Under the pieces are notes generated by a model. The model had not been told where the DNA came from and did no database searches. It was given only the letters and a program-made list of their open reading frames with translations. Positions 6,285 to 7,937 of a DNA stretch of 7,937 bases are shown here, in pieces; within the stretch, counting starts at the first letter, position 1; every line of letters begins with the position of its first letter. Position numbers and translations under genes: made by a program. Origin of the DNA: Scybalousia_A sp963588535 (GTDB lineage: Bacteria > Bacteroidota > Bacteroidia > Bacteroidales > P3); the NCBI GenBank assembly GCA_963588535.1, contig CAVAII010000082.1, forward strand, positions 1 to 7,937, in the 5' to 3' direction.

Positions 6285-6731
6285 ATGAAAAAGTGTGTTA
6301 TAATACTCGCTACTACTCTTGTAATGATAGGTTGTAGTAGCACTAAGTCGCCTTACAAATCAGTAGATCAAAGAGATGTACCAGAGAGATATTTGAAAGA
6401 TTTTATCAAACAGCGTCCTGAGGTTAAGGATGTTCGTTGGGAAATGTTAGATAGCACTACTTATTTTGCTAACTTTACCTCTAACGACAACGCTTGTATA
6501 ATGAAATTTACAAGAAACTCTACAGGTATGTATTACGTTATTCCAAAACAATATATTCCTACTGATATCACTGATTTCGTAGCAAAATCTTACCCTGAGT
6601 ATAAACTAACAGAGGCTTATATTACAGATATAAAGAACGTTAAGTGCTATGAAATTCATATTGCCAAGAAAGAAGACCAAAAGAAACTTCAATTTGACCT
6701 AAAAGGCAATTTTAATAAGGTAATAGACTAA
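6285..6731 (+). CDS. PepSY-like (BLIP-fold) lipoprotein
   Basis: A 148-residue exported lipoprotein. M-K-K and a short hydrophobic stretch (4-15) lead to the lipobox M-I-G-C with lipidated C17, followed by S-S-T-K; it should be anchored to a membrane facing the periplasm or outside. The mature part resembles Bacteroidetes PepSY-like domains, with two similar halves. V-P-E-R-Y-L-K-D-F-I-K-Q-R-P (32-45) is followed by a strand-rich stretch (50-85), then I-T-D-F-V-A-K-S-Y-P-E-Y (95-106), strands, and a final L-Q-F-D-L-K-G-N-F (135-143). The family has no settled function. The frame extends upstream to an ATG at 6210, but that would add 25 non-signal residues and cross the promoter, so 6285 is the start. 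It appears monocistronic, between its own promoter and a strong terminator. Confidence 0.8.
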   Translation: MKKCVIILATTLVMIGCSSTKSPYKSVDQRDVPERYLKDFIKQRPEVKDVRWEMLDSTTYFANFTSNDNACIMKFTRNSTGMYYVIPKQYIPTDITDFVAKSYPEYKLTEAYITDIKNVKCYEIHIAKKEDQKKLQFDLKGNFNKVID

Positions 6732-6742
6732 GAATGAGATGA

Positions 6743-6780
6743 AAGAAAGTCCTGTTAGAAAAAAAAAGCAGGACTTTTTT
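6743..6780. terminator. Bidirectional intrinsic terminator between convergent genes
   Basis: AAAGTCCTG (6746-6754) pairs with CAGGACTTT (6769-6777), and the stem can extend outward by about three pairs. The 14-base loop is mostly A on the plus strand. Six T (6775-6780) follow in the plus direction, after the lipoprotein gene. On the minus strand the same stem lies immediately after the rfaE2 stop codon, whose TAA (6781-6779) overlaps the T/A tract, so it can serve both converging transcripts. Confidence 0.8.
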
Positions 6781-7279
6781 ATTTTTTATCTTGTAAAATC
6801 TTGTTAACTATATTAGTTGTAGAATAACCTTCAAGGAATTCTATTGTCTTGACTTGTCCATTTTTAGCCATAACAACATCATATCCTACTATATCCTCTG
6901 GCTTATAATCAGCCCCTTTAACCAAAACGTCAGGTTGTACCAAACGGATTAACTCTAACGGCGTATCCTCTTCAAACAAAACAACATAATCTACCATAAC
7001 CATAGAGGCTAATATCCTTGTGCGAGAGTCTTCGTCTTGCAATGGACGTGTCTTTCCTTTTAGCCTTTTAACGGACGAATCTGTATTCACACCCACTACC
7101 AACAAGTCTCCTAAATCCCTTGCTTTCGATAGATAATCAACGTGTCCTAAGTGAATTAGGTCAAAACAACCATTAGTAAAAACTACTTTCTTGCCCTTAC
7201 TTCTTGCTATTTCAAGTTTCTCTGAGAGAGTTTTCCAATCTACAACCTTATTCTTAATATTCTCGTTAAAAGACATCAT
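6779..7279 (-). CDS. rfaE2: D-glycero-beta-D-manno-heptose 1-phosphate adenylyltransferase (stand-alone HldE C-terminal domain)
   Basis: This 166-residue cytoplasmic enzyme should transfer AMP from ATP to heptose 1-phosphate, forming ADP-heptose for lipopolysaccharide core or other surface glycans. It is a cytidylyltransferase-fold protein. V-V-F-T-N-G-C-F-D-L-I-H-L-G-H-V (32-47) carries the H-x-G-H motif (H43, H46). Then come V-G-V-N-T-D-S-S-V (62-70), the R-P-L-Q-D-E-D-S-R segment (78-86), V-K-G-A-D-Y (120-125) and the closing G-Y-S-T-T-N-I-V (151-158), which replaces the usual S-T-T/S-S-T signature. In E. coli this domain is fused to the sugar kinase; here it stands alone, as is usual in Bacteroidetes, so the kinase must be elsewhere. 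Two tandem ATGs start the frame (7279, 7276); the first is used, though the second is equally possible. It lies 9 bp behind panD, in one transcript. Confidence 0.92.
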   Translation of the reverse strand: MMSFNENIKNKVVDWKTLSEKLEIARSKGKKVVFTNGCFDLIHLGHVDYLSKARDLGDLLVVGVNTDSSVKRLKGKTRPLQDEDSRTRILASMVMVDYVVLFEEDTPLELIRLVQPDVLVKGADYKPEDIVGYDVVMAKNGQVKTIEFLEGYSTTNIVNKILQDKK

Positions 7280-7288
7280 ATTGTTGTG

Positions 7289-7630
7289 TTAAATCTTGTT
7301 GTTTTTAGGGAATATAACTGTTGGTTTCCAATGCTTTGCCTCCTCGAAATCCATACTTGCAAAGGAGACGATAATTAGCAAATCATCTATCTGAACCTTT
7401 CTTGCAGCCGCACCATTTAAGCCAATCACACCACTTCCTCTTTCGCCTTTAATAGCGTAAGTATCAAAGCGTTCGCCATTGTTTATATCGTATATATAGA
7501 CTCTTTCGTTTTCTATTATGTTAGCCTCTTCCATTAGAGCCTCATCGATAGTGATAGAACCGATATAATTAAGGTCAGCCTGAGTAACTCTAACTCTGTG
7601 AATCTTAGATTTTAAGACTTCTATTTCCAT
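7289..7630 (-). CDS. panD: Aspartate 1-decarboxylase PanD (proenzyme)
   Basis: PanD decarboxylates L-aspartate to beta-alanine, the precursor joined to pantoate in pantothenate (coenzyme A) synthesis. The protein is made as a proenzyme and cleaves itself to form an N-terminal pyruvoyl group. The 113 residues align well with the family. K9 is in K-S-K-I-H-R-V (7-13). The self-cleavage site is G24-S25 in Y-I-G-S-I-T-I-D (22-29). R54 and Y58 lie in G-E-R-F-D-T-Y (52-58), T57 is the cleavage-assisting threonine, and N72 is in G-L-N-G-A-A-A-R-K (70-78). D-F-E-E-A-K-H-W-K-P (94-103) closes the conserved part. The C-terminus is short, as expected. It is the first gene of a two-gene minus-strand operon with rfaE2, an unusual partner, since panB or panC would be the metabolic neighbours. 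Confidence 0.96.
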   Translation of the reverse strand: MEIEVLKSKIHRVRVTQADLNYIGSITIDEALMEEANIIENERVYIYDINNGERFDTYAIKGERGSGVIGLNGAAARKVQIDDLLIIVSFASMDFEEAKHWKPTVIFPKNNKI

Positions 7631-7677
7631 TATTATACTCTTTTTTTGCTCTTTATTCTTTTTTATACTTGAACTTG

Positions 7678-7685
7678 CAAAGTTA
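7678..7685 (-). promoter_or_regulatory. Probable -7 element of the panD-rfaE2 promoter
   Basis: On the minus strand, TAACTTTG (7685 to 7678) matches TAnnTTTG and is followed by CA, a common Bacteroidetes context. The start point would be near 7672, with a leader of about 40 nt. No good TTTG is found at the -33 position (the four bases 20 bp upstream read TATT), so the promoter may be weak or activator-dependent. AACTT-gca-AAGTT (7672-7684, plus strand) is a perfect dyad over the element. Confidence 0.5.
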
Positions 7686-7717
7686 CGAATATTCCCTAAT
7701 ATGAGAATAATATTTCT

Positions 7718-7937
7718 TTATTTTCCTACTTCCTTATCTCCCCTTTCTATCCTTAACTCTCTTATTATTAATACTTTTACTTGTTTAATTTTTACTCTAT
7801 TTAATACTCTTAAATTCTTTTCACTAATCGTTAGAATATTATCAGTAATCATTAAAATAATATCAGTAAAGAATAAATTATTATCAGTAATCATTTGAAT
7901 AAAATCAGTAATCATTTGAATAAAATCAGTAATCATT
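7718..7937 (-). CDS. Possible C-terminal part of a minus-strand protein with 7-residue repeats (partial)
   Basis: A minus-strand frame is open from the window edge to a TAA at 7720-7718, at least 72 codons. It begins with heptads of the form M-I-T-D-F-I-Q (two identical), then M-I-T-D-N-N-L, F-F-T-D-I-I-L and M-I-T-D-N-I-L. A basic tail without repeats follows, ending near E-R-G-D-K-E-V-G-K. Hydrophobic residues at heptad positions 2 and 6 give alternating 4-3 spacing, as in a coiled coil or amphipathic helix. All repeat copies are exactly 21 bp, so the frame is never broken. The minus strand is purine-rich here, as are the sense strands of the clear genes. Against it: the sequence is very A/T-rich, low in complexity, and matches no family I know. 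It would end 33 bp before the panD -7 element. Treat as tentative. Confidence 0.4.
   Translation of the reverse strand, partial: MITDFIQMITDFIQMITDNNLFFTDIILMITDNILTISEKNLRVLNRVKIKQVKVLIIRELRIERGDKEVGK
7820..7937. repeat. Degenerate 21-bp tandem repeat array, continuing past the window edge
   Basis: Copies start at 7820, 7841, 7862, 7883, 7904 and 7925 (the last cut by the edge after 13 bases). The unit is ATCAGTAATCATTTGAATAAA. The copies at 7883 and 7904 are identical. Those at 7841 and 7862 keep ATCAGTAA and diverge after it. The copy at 7820 is the most eroded, about 15 of 21 matches. No indels occur between copies. The rest of the interval from 7631 to here holds the panD leader, its -7 element and a pyrimidine-rich stretch (about 7725-7800) with no other feature seen. 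Confidence 0.9.

Noticed and set aside
7701..7898. Plus-strand frame of 65 codons across the repeat region
   Set aside because: It reads pyrimidine-rich sequence into hydrophobic low-complexity residues, is opposite in purine bias to real genes here, and stops inside the repeat array.
7820..7937. CRISPR array
   Set aside because: The units abut with no unique spacers, are only 21 bp and are not palindromic.

Overview
The window reads as a chromosomal segment from a low-GC member of the Bacteroidetes, probably Bacteroidales. Three things point there. The protein families are of Bacteroidetes type: an AnmK with a D-I-C-P-T-N active-site motif, a short PanD, a stand-alone heptose-phosphate nucleotidyltransferase domain, and a PepSY-like lipoprotein. 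Two promoters match the Bacteroidetes -33 TTTG / -7 TAnnTTTG pattern exactly, both with a 20-bp spacer. Shine-Dalgarno sites are mostly weak or absent. The genus cannot be named from this sequence alone.

Left part (1-3601, + strand): the tail of a probable upstream gene, then three overlapping, probably co-translated envelope genes. These are a GT4-type glycosyltransferase with a TTG (or odd ATA) start, murF (last cytoplasmic step of UDP-MurNAc-pentapeptide synthesis) and anmK (recycling of anhydro-MurNAc). MurF and AnmK join new synthesis and salvage of peptidoglycan precursors.

Middle (3632-5314, + strand): an ECF sigma factor, a single-pass membrane protein with the layout of an anti-sigma factor, and a secreted helical CpxP/CnrX-like protein. 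They follow anmK after only 30 bp. Together they look like a sigma / anti-sigma / periplasmic-sensor module that would watch the envelope. The block ends in two hairpins. The second is a strong intrinsic terminator that also overlaps the probable start of the next transcript.

Right of that (5429-6731, + strand): a TauE/SafE-family permease, then a PepSY-like lipoprotein with its own textbook promoter. A shared bidirectional terminator (about 6743-6780) separates these from a convergent minus-strand pair, panD and rfaE2 (pantothenate and ADP-heptose synthesis).

Right edge (7631-7937): the panD promoter region, then a degenerate 21-bp tandem repeat array that runs off the window. It may be the heptad-repeat C-terminus of a minus-strand protein or a helically phased non-coding array. 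No rRNA, tRNA, CRISPR array, insertion sequence or phage gene was seen. Most of the window is ordinary housekeeping. The repeat array and the putative sigma/anti-sigma/sensor module are the parts most worth a second look.
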